Origin: JAMOQA01 sp964420365
GTDB lineage: Bacteria > Acidobacteriota > Polarisedimenticolia > J045
Reading direction: 5' to 3'
DNA: 64,000 bases
Assembly (NCBI GenBank): GCA_964420365.1
Contig: CAYQTA010000011.1
Location: 1-64,000, forward strand
Shown here: piece by piece, positions 9,259 to 18,107 of the stretch
How the letters are laid out: the number at the start of each line of letters is the position of its first letter
Numbering within the stretch: position 1 is the first letter of the stretch
Program-made: the position numbers and the translations under genes
Notes under the pieces: generated by a model
What the model was told of the DNA's origin: nothing
The model's input: only the letters and a program-made list of their open reading frames with translations
Database searches by the model: none

Positions 9259-10377
9259 ATGAGGATCGGAATCCCCCGGGAGACGTCCCGGCACGAGCAT
9301 CGCGTCGGCCTGACCCCCTTCGGTGTATCGCGCCTGGTCAACCTGGGCCACGAGGTCTACATCGAGCGGGGCGCCGGCAAGGACTGTCATTTCACCGACG
9401 AGGACTACGAGGAGGCCGGGGCCCACGTCGTGTACAGCACCGACGAGGCCTACCAGCGGGCCGAGCTCGTCTGCCGGGTCGGCACGCTCACCGCGGAGGA
9501 CGTGGAGCGGATGCCGGCCGGGCTCACGGTGGCGGGTTTCCTCCACGTGGCCATGACGCCCCGGGCGGTCGTCGACGGGCTGGCGGAGAAGGAGATCACC
9601 CTCCTCGGCTACGAGGTCCTCGAGGCCGACAAGGGCGGCCGGCCGGTCCTGCGTTCCCTCTCCGAGATCGCCGGCCAGATGGTCGTCCACTGCGCCGCGC
9701 ACCTGCTGGAGTACGAGGCGGGGGGGCGGGGCGTGATCCTCGGCGGCGTTCCCGGGATCGCCCCGGCGACCGTCGTGATCCTCGGCGCGGGAACGGTCGG
9801 TCGGCGGGCCGCGTGCCTCGCCCTGGCGGCCGGGGCCCATGTCATCGTGCTTGACACCGACCTGGACAAGATGCGCCGGGCGATGGGTGAGAACTGCCGG
9901 CACGTCGTGACCGCACTCGCGACGCCCCGGAACCTGCGCCGGTTCACCGCCATCGCGGACGTGCTGATCGGGGCGGTGGCGATCCCCGGCGGCCGGGCCC
10001 CCTTCCTGGTGACCGAGGAGATGGTCCGCCGGATGAAACCGGGCAGCGTGATCCTGGACGTCTCGATCGACCAGGGTGGCTGCGTGGAGACGTCGCGCCC
10101 GACGACCCCGGACAATCCCACGTTCAAGGTCCACGGGGTGACCCACTTCTGTGTCCCGAACATGACGGCCAACGCCCCGCGCACGGCATCCCGGGCGCTG
10201 ACCATCGCCGCCCTGCCGTTCCTCGTCCGCATCGCCGGCGAGGGACTCGAGGCGGCCCTCGCCGCCTCGCCGGGCCTGCGGCAGGGGATCTACATGTACC
10301 GGGGCCGGATGGTCAACGAGCTCGCCGCGGCGGCGCTGGGCCTGACGCCGGCGCGCCTCGGCGACCTGCTCTCCTGA
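9259..10377 (+). CDS. Alanine dehydrogenase family protein with altered active-site lysine
   Basis: The 372-residue protein follows alanine dehydrogenase throughout: N-terminal MRIGIPRE, the nucleotide-binding VVILGAGTVGRRAA near residues 173-186, the catalytic aspartate region in IDQGGC, and the histidine in FLHVA. Ald makes alanine from pyruvate and ammonium or the reverse with NAD. The segment that in characterised enzymes reads KVKEP reads RVGTL here, so the pyruvate-binding lysine is replaced by glycine. The substrate may therefore differ or the enzyme may be weak. AAGGAG precedes the ATG. It lies 16 bases before a CoA-transferase gene, implying an operon. Confidence 0.8.
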   Translation: MRIGIPRETSRHEHRVGLTPFGVSRLVNLGHEVYIERGAGKDCHFTDEDYEEAGAHVVYSTDEAYQRAELVCRVGTLTAEDVERMPAGLTVAGFLHVAMTPRAVVDGLAEKEITLLGYEVLEADKGGRPVLRSLSEIAGQMVVHCAAHLLEYEAGGRGVILGGVPGIAPATVVILGAGTVGRRAACLALAAGAHVIVLDTDLDKMRRAMGENCRHVVTALATPRNLRRFTAIADVLIGAVAIPGGRAPFLVTEEMVRRMKPGSVILDVSIDQGGCVETSRPTTPDNPTFKVHGVTHFCVPNMTANAPRTASRALTIAALPFLVRIAGEGLEAALAASPGLRQGIYMYRGRMVNELAAAALGLTPARLGDLLS

Positions 10378-10393
10378 CACCGGGAGGTGTGCC

Positions 10394-11692
10394 ATGTCCT
10401 GGATCGACGACTACAACCGCAAGCTGTGTTCCGCGGAGGAGGCGGTGCGCCTCGTCGAGAGCGGAAACCGCGTCTACTACGGTGGCAACGCCGCGATTCC
10501 GATGGGGCTCGTCCGCGCACTGGCCGCCCGGTACGAGGAGCTGCACGACGTCCAGCTCAACCACGTGCTTCTCCTCGGCGAGGACCCGCTCTCCGGGCCC
10601 GAGATGGCGGGGCATTTCCGGCACAACTCCCTGTTCGTCGGTCCGGCCGACCGGGAGGCGGTCAACTCCGGCAGGGCGGACTACGTCCCGATCTTCCTGC
10701 ACCAGATCCCGCGACTCTTCTACGAACGGCTGATCCCCCTCGACGTCGCGATGGTGATGGTCTCGCCTCCCGACGAGCACGGGTTCATGAGCCTCGGCGT
10801 CGAGACGATGGCCGCCCGGGCCGCCTGCCAGAGCGCCAGGAAGGTGATCGTCCAGGTCAACGAGGAGATGCCGCGGATCCTGGGCGACTCCTTCCTGCAC
10901 GTCAGCCGTGTCGACGCGATCGTCGAGATCACGGAGCCTCTCCCCGAGCTCCATCCGCGCCCGATCACGGAGGTCGAGCGCAAGATCGGGGCACACATCC
11001 GCACCCTGATCGAGGACGGGTGCACGATCCAGATGGGGATCGGCGGCATTCCCGACGCGGTCTACGAGACGCTCGACGACGTCAAGGACCTCGGGATCCA
11101 CACGGAGATGATCTCCGACGGGGCGATGCGCGCCATCGAGCGCGGCATCGTCACCGGGGCGCGCAAGTCGCTCCACCCCGGCAAGGTGATCATCACCTTC
11201 GCGCTGGGCACCAGGGAGCTGTACGAGTTCCTCGACAACAACCCGTTCATCGAGGCGCACCCGGTGGAATACGTCAACGATCCCTTCGTGATCAGCCAGA
11301 ACGACAACATGATCGCGATCAACTCCGCCATCGAGGTCGACCTGACCGGGCAGGTCTGCTCCGATTCGATCGGCACGAAGATCTACTCGGGCTTCGGTGG
11401 GCAGGTCGACTTCATCCGGGGCGCCGCCCGGGCGAAGGGCGGTCGCCCGATCATCGCCCTGCCCTCCACCGCGAGGAAGGGCACCCAGTCCCGGATCGTC
11501 CCGATGCTGAAGCCCGGCGCCGGCGTCGTGACGACGAGGGCGGACGTCCACTACGTGATCACCGAGTACGGGATCGCCCACCTGTTCGGGAAGAACCTCC
11601 GGGAACGGGCGGAGGCCCTGATCTCGATCTCCCACCCGGACTTTCGGGAGGAACTGGAGCGGGCTGCGAGGGAACGGGGCCTCCTGCCCTGA
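10394..11692 (+). CDS. Acetyl-CoA hydrolase/transferase family protein (4-hydroxybutyrate CoA-transferase-like)
   Basis: The 432-residue protein has the two-domain CoA-transferase fold of the acetyl-CoA hydrolase/4-hydroxybutyrate CoA-transferase group: MGIGGIPDAV in the middle, INSAIEVDLTGQVCSDSIG and the oxyanion loop GFGGQVDFIRGA after it, and TEYGIAHLFGK near the end. It should move CoA between acetyl-CoA and a short carboxylate through an enzyme-glutamyl intermediate. GGGAGG stands before the ATG. It follows the alanine-dehydrogenase-like gene closely and is followed by a strong hairpin terminator, so the two form an operon that may handle an amino-acid fermentation product. Confidence 0.88.
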   Translation: MSWIDDYNRKLCSAEEAVRLVESGNRVYYGGNAAIPMGLVRALAARYEELHDVQLNHVLLLGEDPLSGPEMAGHFRHNSLFVGPADREAVNSGRADYVPIFLHQIPRLFYERLIPLDVAMVMVSPPDEHGFMSLGVETMAARAACQSARKVIVQVNEEMPRILGDSFLHVSRVDAIVEITEPLPELHPRPITEVERKIGAHIRTLIEDGCTIQMGIGGIPDAVYETLDDVKDLGIHTEMISDGAMRAIERGIVTGARKSLHPGKVIITFALGTRELYEFLDNNPFIEAHPVEYVNDPFVISQNDNMIAINSAIEVDLTGQVCSDSIGTKIYSGFGGQVDFIRGAARAKGGRPIIALPSTARKGTQSRIVPMLKPGAGVVTTRADVHYVITEYGIAHLFGKNLRERAEALISISHPDFREELERAARERGLLP

Positions 11693-11716
11693 GCGCCCCG
11701 GGTCACCCGCGCCCGC

Positions 11717-11742
11717 GCGCCCGGCGGGGCACCGCCGGGCGC
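11717..11742 (+). terminator. Rho-independent-like terminator after the CoA-transferase gene
   Basis: A perfect 11-base-pair stem (GCGCCCGGCGG / CCGCCGGGCGC) with a GGCA loop is followed by CTTTCCT. It is the best terminator in the window. Confidence 0.7.
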
Positions 11743-11764
11743 CTTTCCTGTCCGGGCCACGGGA

Positions 11765-11851
11765 TGGTGCCGGGAGCGGGACTCGAACCCGCACGGCCTC
11801 GCGGCCAGGGGATTTTAAGTCCCCTGCGTCTGCCAGTTTCGCCATCCCGGC
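11765..11851 (-). tRNA. tRNA-Leu (anticodon TAA)
   Basis: 87 bases including an encoded CCA. The acceptor stem GCCGGGA pairs with TCCCGGC; the anticodon loop is CTTAAAA; a long class II variable arm (GGCCGCGAGGCC) and the T arm with GTTCGAGTC are present. TACAAT at 11892-11897, about 41 bases upstream, may be its -10 element. Confidence 0.95.
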
Positions 11852-12042
11852 ACCGCGCACGCCCGGCACGGCGGAAGGGCCGCGCCGCGAGATTGTACCC
11901 GGCTCGCGGCACGCGCCGTCGCGGCGCCCCCGGAAAACCCGGCCGCTCCCGGGAAAGGGCGGACGGGACAAGGCATTTCGATTGGCGGGGAACCGCGTTT
12001 CGGCGCATATTTCCGGCGGGCTGGGACAGGGAGGATCTTCCG

Positions 12043-12192
12043 GTGACGCTTACCATCGTCTGCGTGTGCGGGACGCACAACGCCGTCTCGGACGCGGACC
12101 TGGAGTCCGCCGTGTGCCACGCGTGCGGCCAGCCGCTGCTGCGGCCGGCCCATGCGCCCGGGCATTCCCCCACGCTCGCCCAGGGCCACTGA
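12043..12192 (+). CDS. Small zinc-ribbon-like protein
   Basis: A 49-residue frame begins at GTG with GGGAGG 8 bases before it. It carries CVCG near residues 7-10 and CHACG near 29-33, a CxC plus CxxC pair of knuckles spaced as in a small zinc ribbon, followed by a histidine-bearing tail. No family is recognised. It stands alone between tRNA-Leu (opposite strand) and the DUF6178-like gene. The good ribosome binding site and cysteine pattern argue that it is real; the shortness keeps confidence moderate. Confidence 0.5.
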   Translation: MTLTIVCVCGTHNAVSDADLESAVCHACGQPLLRPAHAPGHSPTLAQGH

Positions 12193-12211
12193 GTCGACCC
12201 CGGTTCCCGGG

Positions 12212-12240
12212 ATGACAGGGGCCCGTCGCCCCGGCAGAAT
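12212..12240 (+). promoter_or_regulatory. Sigma-70-like promoter placed for leaderless transcription
   Basis: ATGACA, exactly 17 bases, CAGAAT. The -10 ends 6 bases before the GTG start codon at 12247, so transcription should begin at or within a base or two of that codon, which also lacks a Shine-Dalgarno sequence. Confidence 0.5.
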
Positions 12241-12246
12241 CGCCCC

Positions 12247-13938
12247 GTGGACCGGCATCTCCAGGAACTCCTCGACCAGCGCAGGAAGCTCCTGGCGCTC
12301 CCCCCGGGGGAACGCGTGGAGAGGATCCTCGCGTCCCCGCGGGCCCGCGAACTCGTCCGCTCCCTGCCGGCAACGGAGTTCTGGCTGACGATCGTCCAGG
12401 CCGGGTTGGACCGTGCCCTTCCCCTTCTCCCCCTCGCCGGCAAGCGGCAGCTCGACTTCCTGTTCGACCTGGAGGCCTGGACGGGAGACGACTTCGATCC
12501 GGTGCGGGCCGGGGAGTGGCTGCGGGCCTTCCGCGAGGCGGATCCCGCCCTGGTCGCCCGCTGGTTCCGGGAGGGGGACGAACCGCTGGTGGTGCTCGCC
12601 CTGGGACGGATGCTGCGGGTCTACAAGCTGGACGAATCGACCAGCCCCGACTACTGGCCGCCGGACCGACCCGTCCCGACGCTGGACGGGATCTACTTCG
12701 TCGAGCCGGTCGACGGGCTCCCCGACGGGGTCTTCCCGGCGCTGTGGGAGGGCCTGGCCGTCCTGCGGGCCCGGGACCGGAACGCCTACGAGGCCCTCCT
12801 CGAGCAGGTCCTCTGGATGATTCCGCCCGAGCAGGAGGATGGCGTGCGGGAGCGCAGGGAGGGCCGCCTCGCCGAGCACGGGTTCCCCCCGCCGGACGAG
12901 GCGATGGAGGCCTGGGCGGCCGGCGAGTACGTCGACCGGTCGGCGAGGGAGGCGCTGGCCCGCCGCGCCGCCGGCCTTCCCCCCGTTTCCGGGAGACCCT
13001 CGGCGGGGAACCGGGTCGCCGGGCTGCCCCTGCCCGGGAGCCTCCCGGTCCCGGCGGAGACCGCCGGGCCCGTCCTCGCCCGGGCCCTGGCGCCCCTGGC
13101 GCCGGAGGCCCGGGAACGGATCACCCGGGAGGCCCTCGCCTTCGCCGGCCGCTACGCGGTCGCCTCGGGCCGGCCGCTCGGCGACCCCGCGACCCACGCG
13201 GACGGGCTCGCCACTGCCCTCGCCCACCTGGAGCTGGGTCTCGAGGAGCTCTCCGGGGGAGATCCGGGGCTCGCGGCGCGGGCCCTCGCGGGGCTCCCCG
13301 TCCGGGAGCTCGTGCTCGCCGGCGCCGGGGCGGTCCAGGAACGCGCCCTCCGGGCGCGTCGACTCCTGGCGGGCTGGCTCGCCCGGGTCCACCTGGGACG
13401 CGAACGCCTCGACGAGCCCCTCGAGGAGGTGATCGTCGGCCTCGCGGGACCACGGCCCCTCTTCACCTCCCACGGAGAGGAACGCCCCTTCCGCTCCCTC
13501 GCCGACCTCCGCCTCGTCGACGGCGTCCTCGACACCGTCGAGGCCCTGGGGCGGTTCCTCGAGGACGTGCTCGGCGCCGAGGACGGGAAGGAGCTCCCGG
13601 AGCTCGATCCGCTTCCCGCGGGCCGCCGCAACGCCCGCGAGGTGGAGTGGTCCGCGGTAGCCCTGACGACGATCGCGCGGGCCGCCCTGGGAGCCACCGA
13701 TCCCCGGCCACGCCCCCTGGCCCGGGGGGAGGCGCAGGAGGCCCTGGACCGGTTGCTGACCCCGGAACCTCCCCGGGAAACGACGGGCCGGTTCGTCCAG
13801 TACGCGAACCTGCTGGCCCTGGGTCCCGCCGAGCCGTTCCTCGCCGGGCGCCTCGTCGACGACGCCGGCGAACTCCCCCGGGAGGCGAGGCCCGATCCCC
13901 GTTTCGTCCGCGCCCTCCTCCTCGTTCCCGATCGCTGA
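12247..13938 (+). CDS. DUF6178-type protein of unknown function
   Basis: The 563-residue soluble protein lacks a signal peptide and membrane segments. Its N-terminus (LLDQRRKLLALPPGERVERI) and the WTGDDFDPVRAGEWLRAF and LARMLRVYKLDE-like stretches resemble the DUF6178 family, as I recall it, from Deltaproteobacteria and Acidobacteriota; this is recognition from memory. It is helical, leucine-rich and acidic, and has no metal-binding or nucleotide motif I can name. The GTG start has no ribosome binding site but lies just after a well-formed promoter, so the message is probably leaderless. It converges on the SGNH-like gene 31 bases away. Confidence 0.7.
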   Translation: MDRHLQELLDQRRKLLALPPGERVERILASPRARELVRSLPATEFWLTIVQAGLDRALPLLPLAGKRQLDFLFDLEAWTGDDFDPVRAGEWLRAFREADPALVARWFREGDEPLVVLALGRMLRVYKLDESTSPDYWPPDRPVPTLDGIYFVEPVDGLPDGVFPALWEGLAVLRARDRNAYEALLEQVLWMIPPEQEDGVRERREGRLAEHGFPPPDEAMEAWAAGEYVDRSAREALARRAAGLPPVSGRPSAGNRVAGLPLPGSLPVPAETAGPVLARALAPLAPEARERITREALAFAGRYAVASGRPLGDPATHADGLATALAHLELGLEELSGGDPGLAARALAGLPVRELVLAGAGAVQERALRARRLLAGWLARVHLGRERLDEPLEEVIVGLAGPRPLFTSHGEERPFRSLADLRLVDGVLDTVEALGRFLEDVLGAEDGKELPELDPLPAGRRNAREVEWSAVALTTIARAALGATDPRPRPLARGEAQEALDRLLTPEPPRETTGRFVQYANLLALGPAEPFLAGRLVDDAGELPREARPDPRFVRALLLVPDR

Positions 13939-13969
13939 ACCGGGCACGAGCCGCCCGCCGCGGGTCCCC

Positions 13970-15469
13970 TCAGGGCCGGGTCACCTCGTAGTAGCGGATC
14001 GCACCGGACGGGGCACCGTCCGTCCAGGTCGTTTCCTCGCCCCCGGCGGGGACCGTGTCCAGCACCGGCAGGTCGGTCGGATCCTCGCCGCCGTGTACCC
14101 CGTAGGACGCGTCCGGCTCGCTTCCCCAGCGGAGCAGGACGTCGTCTCCCGCCTTCTCCAGCCTGATCGTGATCCGCCCGTGGTCCAGCCAGCGATTGGT
14201 GACCGCGTTGACGAACGACCGGTATCCCTGGCTGTCCGGGTTGCGCTGGAGACCGACGAAGACGTCGGTCGCGTGGTAGTGCTGCTGGCTCGACGGGTGG
14301 GAGTCTCCCCCTTCCTTGCGGGACTCGCCGATCTCCCGCTCCGGGTTCTCGGGCCGGTTGTCCCAGGCGTCCGCCGGCGTCAGCGGCCGGTCGTCCCCGA
14401 GGCCCGGCTCGACGTACCGGTGTGGAGCCTCCCAGTCCATGAAGTCGTCCGGGAAGTCCCACCCGTCGGGGAACCAGCCGTACGCCGCATCGAGCACGGG
14501 ATCGTCCCCGGTGTAGGCCAGCGTGTCGTAGTAGTCGAAGCAGACGACGTTGATCCGCCCGTCACGGTCCCGGTAGTCCTGGAACTCGTCCCTTCCGGTG
14601 GGATCGTACTCGTGGAGCCAGTCCTCGCGGAACCAGCGGGCCAGCTCCCGGCTCGCCGCCCGCTGCTCCGCCGTCAACGACACCTGCGGCGGTGCCTGGA
14701 CGGCGATGAACAGCACCTCGGGCCGCTCGTGGAAGATCGCCAGCATCCCCCGGTAGGCCACCTTGACCTGGGCAAGCGACGACGTCGCCCCGCCGGTCCC
14801 CGAGGGCCATGCCCCTCCACTGTGAGGCACGCCGTCGGTGGCGGGCCAGTACTCGTCGGTGTAGTCCTCCCCGACGCCCCTCACCGAGTCGAGGTAGTCC
14901 CAGTTGGTGAACCGGTGGCCGCTGTCGGACCACGGCGTTCCCCCGGTGACGTGGCCGTCGGCATCGTAGCTCGTGTCGAACGACCACACCTGGGAACCGG
15001 GGTAGCACGGCTTGAACATGATGATCTCGATCCGTTGGGGGGGAGAGATCGTGTCTCCCTGCTGCCGGCGGTAGTCGTAGCAGGTCAGCATGAAGCCGTC
15101 CGCCGGGATGCGGTTCTCCGCCGTCTCCGGCGCGTGGAAGACGTAGTTCTCGCCATCGTCTCCCTCGATCCCCATCTCGGTGCGGAAGCGCTTGTACCAG
15201 TGAACGTAGTAGGTGTAGTCGTTCTGCCCACCGTACCCGTAGTCGCTGACCATGTAGCTGCGGTGCATCGTGCCGTCCTCGTCCCACTCGACCTGGCGCA
15301 ACGCCTCCCGGAGGCCGTTGTCGAGCCAGGCGGCCCCCGTCGAGTGGTGCCAGAAGTGCAGCTGGCTTGTCCGGCGCGGCGGTTCGAAGTTCCAGTCCTC
15401 GGCGGCAAGAACGACGGTACAACACGTCAGGGCGAGCGCGGCGACGAGCCACCACCCGGCTCTCGGCAT
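13970..15469 (-). CDS. Secreted SGNH-hydrolase-like protein with C-terminal beta domain
   Basis: The 499-residue protein starts at an ATG with GGAGG 5 bases upstream and has a signal peptide ending near AAE. The mature N-terminus LHFWHHSTGAAWLDNGLRE resembles the first block of SGNH-fold esterases in which a serine follows a short beta strand; the C-terminal third holds DSHPSSQQHYHATD, which could supply the aspartate and histidine. The last 70 residues look like a fibronectin-type or FlgD-like beta domain. Many tyrosines and tryptophans suggest carbohydrate contact. It is probably exported to the periplasm or surface. The enzymatic role is inferred from motifs only. Confidence 0.6.
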   Translation of the reverse strand: MPRAGWWLVAALALTCCTVVLAAEDWNFEPPRRTSQLHFWHHSTGAAWLDNGLREALRQVEWDEDGTMHRSYMVSDYGYGGQNDYTYYVHWYKRFRTEMGIEGDDGENYVFHAPETAENRIPADGFMLTCYDYRRQQGDTISPPQRIEIIMFKPCYPGSQVWSFDTSYDADGHVTGGTPWSDSGHRFTNWDYLDSVRGVGEDYTDEYWPATDGVPHSGGAWPSGTGGATSSLAQVKVAYRGMLAIFHERPEVLFIAVQAPPQVSLTAEQRAASRELARWFREDWLHEYDPTGRDEFQDYRDRDGRINVVCFDYYDTLAYTGDDPVLDAAYGWFPDGWDFPDDFMDWEAPHRYVEPGLGDDRPLTPADAWDNRPENPEREIGESRKEGGDSHPSSQQHYHATDVFVGLQRNPDSQGYRSFVNAVTNRWLDHGRITIRLEKAGDDVLLRWGSEPDASYGVHGGEDPTDLPVLDTVPAGGEETTWTDGAPSGAIRYYEVTRP

Positions 15470-15643
15470 GGCATCCTCCGGCAGGGATCGCGGCGACCGA
15501 CGGGCCACCACCACGGGATCCCGGGCGGCAGTGTAAGCGCCCGGCCCGGCCCACGGCGGCCCCCTCGTGTCACGTTTTCGTGTCGACGCGACGAGCGACC
15601 CCGCCGGGTCGCCATGCAAGCTGTTGTATTTTCTGTGGTTGAA

Positions 15644-15718
15644 TGGAGGCGCCGGTCGGATTCGAACCGACGAATGAGGGTTTTGCAGACCCTTGCCTTA
15701 CCACTTGGCTACGGCGCC
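15644..15718 (-). tRNA. tRNA-Cys (anticodon GCA)
   Basis: 75 bases with an encoded CCA. The acceptor GGCGCCG pairs with CGGCGCC; the anticodon loop reads CTGCAAA; the D arm has AGCCAAGTGG and the T arm GGTTCGAATCC. Confidence 0.95.
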
Positions 15719-15749
15719 TTCCCTTGGCCGGGAGACCCCGGCGGAGGCA

Positions 15750-15778
15750 AGGATACGGTCCTCGCGAGGGGGAGGCAA
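15750..15778 (-). promoter_or_regulatory. Probable promoter of tRNA-Cys
   Basis: On the minus strand, TTGCCT, 17 bases, TATCCT; the -10 ends 31 bases before the mature 5' end of the tRNA. Four of six matches at each element. Confidence 0.4.
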
Positions 15779-15819
15779 GGGTGGCGAACCGCCGCCGGCG
15801 GGCGGCCATCGTCCATCGG

Positions 15820-17325
15820 TCACGGAGTCCCGCGGGAAGGGTGGAGCATCGGCGGACCGGGAGGCAGCAGGACGTCGGGCAGGAAGTCCTCGAGGTGCGG
15901 GAAGTCGTGGAGACGACGGTCGTAGGCCGCCTCGAGGAACGCGTCCACCCACCAGAAGATGTCGTAGCGGCGAATGTTGTCCCGCAGGCGACGCATCCGC
16001 GCCCGACGCTCCGCCCGGTCCATCGTGATGCCCCGGTAGAGGGTCTCCGCCACCCCCTCGATGTCGTGGGGGTTGACCAGGAGCGCCCCCCGGTGGAGCT
16101 GGGCGGCCGCGCCGGCGAACTCGGAGAGGACGAGCAGCCCCTCCCCGTCGACCTGGCACGCGCAGTACTCCTTGGCGACCAGGTTCATCCCGTCCTTGAG
16201 CGGCGTCACGAACGCGATGTCCGCCGCCCGGTACCAGGCGACGAGTTCCTCCCGTGGCAGGCTCCGGTAGTGGTAGTGGATGGGAACCCAGCCCCAGGCC
16301 GTGAACCGGCCGTTGATCTCGCCGACCAGTCGCTCGATCTCCGCCTTGAGCTGCTGGTATTCCTCCACGCCCTCCCGGCTCGGGACGACGACCTGGACCA
16401 GGCTGATCCGCCCGCGAAGATCCGGGTGACGCTCGAGCAGCGTGCGGAACGCCTCCAGCCGCTCGGGGATTCCCTTCGTGTAGTCCAGGCGGTCGACGCC
16501 GAGGACGATCTTCCGCTCGCCGAACGTCTCCCGGAGGGCCCGGACCCGCCGCTCGACCCCCGGGGTCCGCGCGAGGCGCGCGAACTCCCGGAAGTCGATG
16601 CTGATCGGGAACGCACCGACGCGGATCGTCCGCCCCCCGCCCACCAGCTCGATCACCGGGCCCCTGCCCTGGGGCCGCAGGTCCCGGACGAGGTGCTGGA
16701 GGCACTGGAGGAAGTTGCGCCGGTCGCGGGGGGTCTGGAAGCCGATCAGGTCGTATTCCAGGAGCGCACGCAGGATCTCGGCCCGCCACGGCAACCGGAG
16801 AAACACGTCGACCGGGGGGAACGGCACGTGGAGGAAGAAGCCGATCCTCCGGTCCACGCCGAGGGAGCGCAGGGCCTGTCCCACGTGGACCAGGTGGTAG
16901 TCGTGGACCCAGACGTACTCCCGGCGGCTCCAGCGGACGATCTCGCGGGCGAACCGCCGATTGACGTCGAGGTACCGGTACCAGTAGCGGGGCAGGAAGC
17001 GGCAGCGGGTCTGGAAGTCGTGGAACAGGGGCCAGAGGACCTCGTTGGAGAAGCCGTGGTAGAAATCGCGGACGTCCGCCTCGTCGAGGGGCACCGGGCG
17101 GAGGCGGTATCCCGCCGCCCGGGCCGCCCCCGCGAACAGCGGTTCCAGCTCGTCGTGGGGGATCCCGGCCGTCCCGCTCCAGCCGATCCACGTGCCCCCC
17201 CGGTCGCGCAGCACGGGCGCCAGGGCGGTGACCAGCCCCCCGGAGCCGGGCCGGATCTCCCGGCGGCCATCCCCGTGCTCGTGGAGACGAACGGGAAGGC
17301 GGTTCGAGACGACGACGAGTCCCAT
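15820..17325 (-). CDS. otsA: Alpha,alpha-trehalose-phosphate synthase (GT20)
   Basis: The 501-residue cytoplasmic glycosyltransferase makes trehalose-6-phosphate from a nucleotide-glucose and glucose-6-phosphate. Family blocks are clear: VVVSNRLPV at the start, [47 protein letters not shown] and the C-terminal [13 protein letters not shown] loop. The ATG at 17325 is preceded by GGGGAG; the frame upstream of it is not homologous. It is the last gene of a leftward operon, 44 bases after otsB. The [10 protein letters not shown] and SEFAGAA motifs needed for nucleotide and phosphate binding are intact, so it should be active. Confidence 0.95.
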   Translation of the reverse strand: MGLVVVSNRLPVRLHEHGDGRREIRPGSGGLVTALAPVLRDRGGTWIGWSGTAGIPHDELEPLFAGAARAAGYRLRPVPLDEADVRDFYHGFSNEVLWPLFHDFQTRCRFLPRYWYRYLDVNRRFAREIVRWSRREYVWVHDYHLVHVGQALRSLGVDRRIGFFLHVPFPPVDVFLRLPWRAEILRALLEYDLIGFQTPRDRRNFLQCLQHLVRDLRPQGRGPVIELVGGGRTIRVGAFPISIDFREFARLARTPGVERRVRALRETFGERKIVLGVDRLDYTKGIPERLEAFRTLLERHPDLRGRISLVQVVVPSREGVEEYQQLKAEIERLVGEINGRFTAWGWVPIHYHYRSLPREELVAWYRAADIAFVTPLKDGMNLVAKEYCACQVDGEGLLVLSEFAGAAAQLHRGALLVNPHDIEGVAETLYRGITMDRAERRARMRRLRDNIRRYDIFWWVDAFLEAAYDRRLHDFPHLEDFLPDVLLPPGPPMLHPSRGTP

Positions 17326-17369
17326 CGCTCTCCCCTCGGCCCCCTTTGTGGCACCGCCCCCCTCCCCCG

Positions 17370-18107
17370 TCAAGCGAGGCCCTCGCGCCACGCGTCGAGG
17401 AATGCCAGCAGGTCCCCGGGGGGCACGAGGTGCCAGCGGGCCGCCGACCGTCGCGGCCGCGGTGCGACCAGCACGGCGAGCCCTCCGGGCGGCACCGCCC
17501 GGAAAGCGTCCTCGTCCGTCCGGTCGTCCCCGAGGTAGGCGACCAGGTCCGCTTCCCGGGCGAGGCGGCGGACCGCCCGGTCCTTCCGGGCGGCCGTGGC
17601 CCGCAGCTCGAGCCCGCCGGCGAAGGGCAGCAGGTCGAGACCATCCCCCGCCAGCGGCCCGAGCACGGACCGGGCCTCCTGCTCGCGGGACACCGGGTCG
17701 CCCCGCCAGTGAACGGCGACCCCGGCCGGCTTCACCTCCACGCGCGCGGCAGGAAACCGTGCCCGCGCGCGGCGGGCAGCCTCGGCGAGACGCCGGGCAA
17801 CTCCCGGTGGCAGCGGCTCGTCACCGAGACCGTGGTTGCCGACGATCTCCGGGAGGGGGGTGATCCCGAGGAGGGGCGGGAGGTCGGACGGATTCCGGCC
17901 GGTGACGATCGTGACCCTCCCCCCCGCCGCCAGGATCGCCGCCAGCCGCTCCCGCACCCCTGGCCAGGGAACGGCCCGGTCCCGCTCGACCCGGAACGGG
18001 GCGAGCGTGCCGTCGTAGTCGAGGAGCAGGAGCGGACGGCGGGCCCCGGCGACCAGCTCCCGGACGCGGCCGGGCTCGAGGGGCCGGGGCAGGTGCTCCC
18101 CGGTCAC
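17370..18107 (-). CDS. otsB: Trehalose-6-phosphate phosphatase (HAD family)
   Basis: The 245-residue HAD-superfamily phosphatase dephosphorylates trehalose-6-phosphate. Motif I is DYDGTLAPF near residues 29-37 (first Asp nucleophile), motif II is TGRNPSDL, and motif IV is GDDRTDEDAF. The start codon is GTG, overlapping the stop of the TreT-type gene by GTGA, so the two are translationally coupled. Together with the downstream otsA it completes the classical two-step trehalose pathway. Confidence 0.95.
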   Translation of the reverse strand: MTGEHLPRPLEPGRVRELVAGARRPLLLLDYDGTLAPFRVERDRAVPWPGVRERLAAILAAGGRVTIVTGRNPSDLPPLLGITPLPEIVGNHGLGDEPLPPGVARRLAEAARRARARFPAARVEVKPAGVAVHWRGDPVSREQEARSVLGPLAGDGLDLLPFAGGLELRATAARKDRAVRRLAREADLVAYLGDDRTDEDAFRAVPPGGLAVLVAPRPRRSAARWHLVPPGDLLAFLDAWREGLA

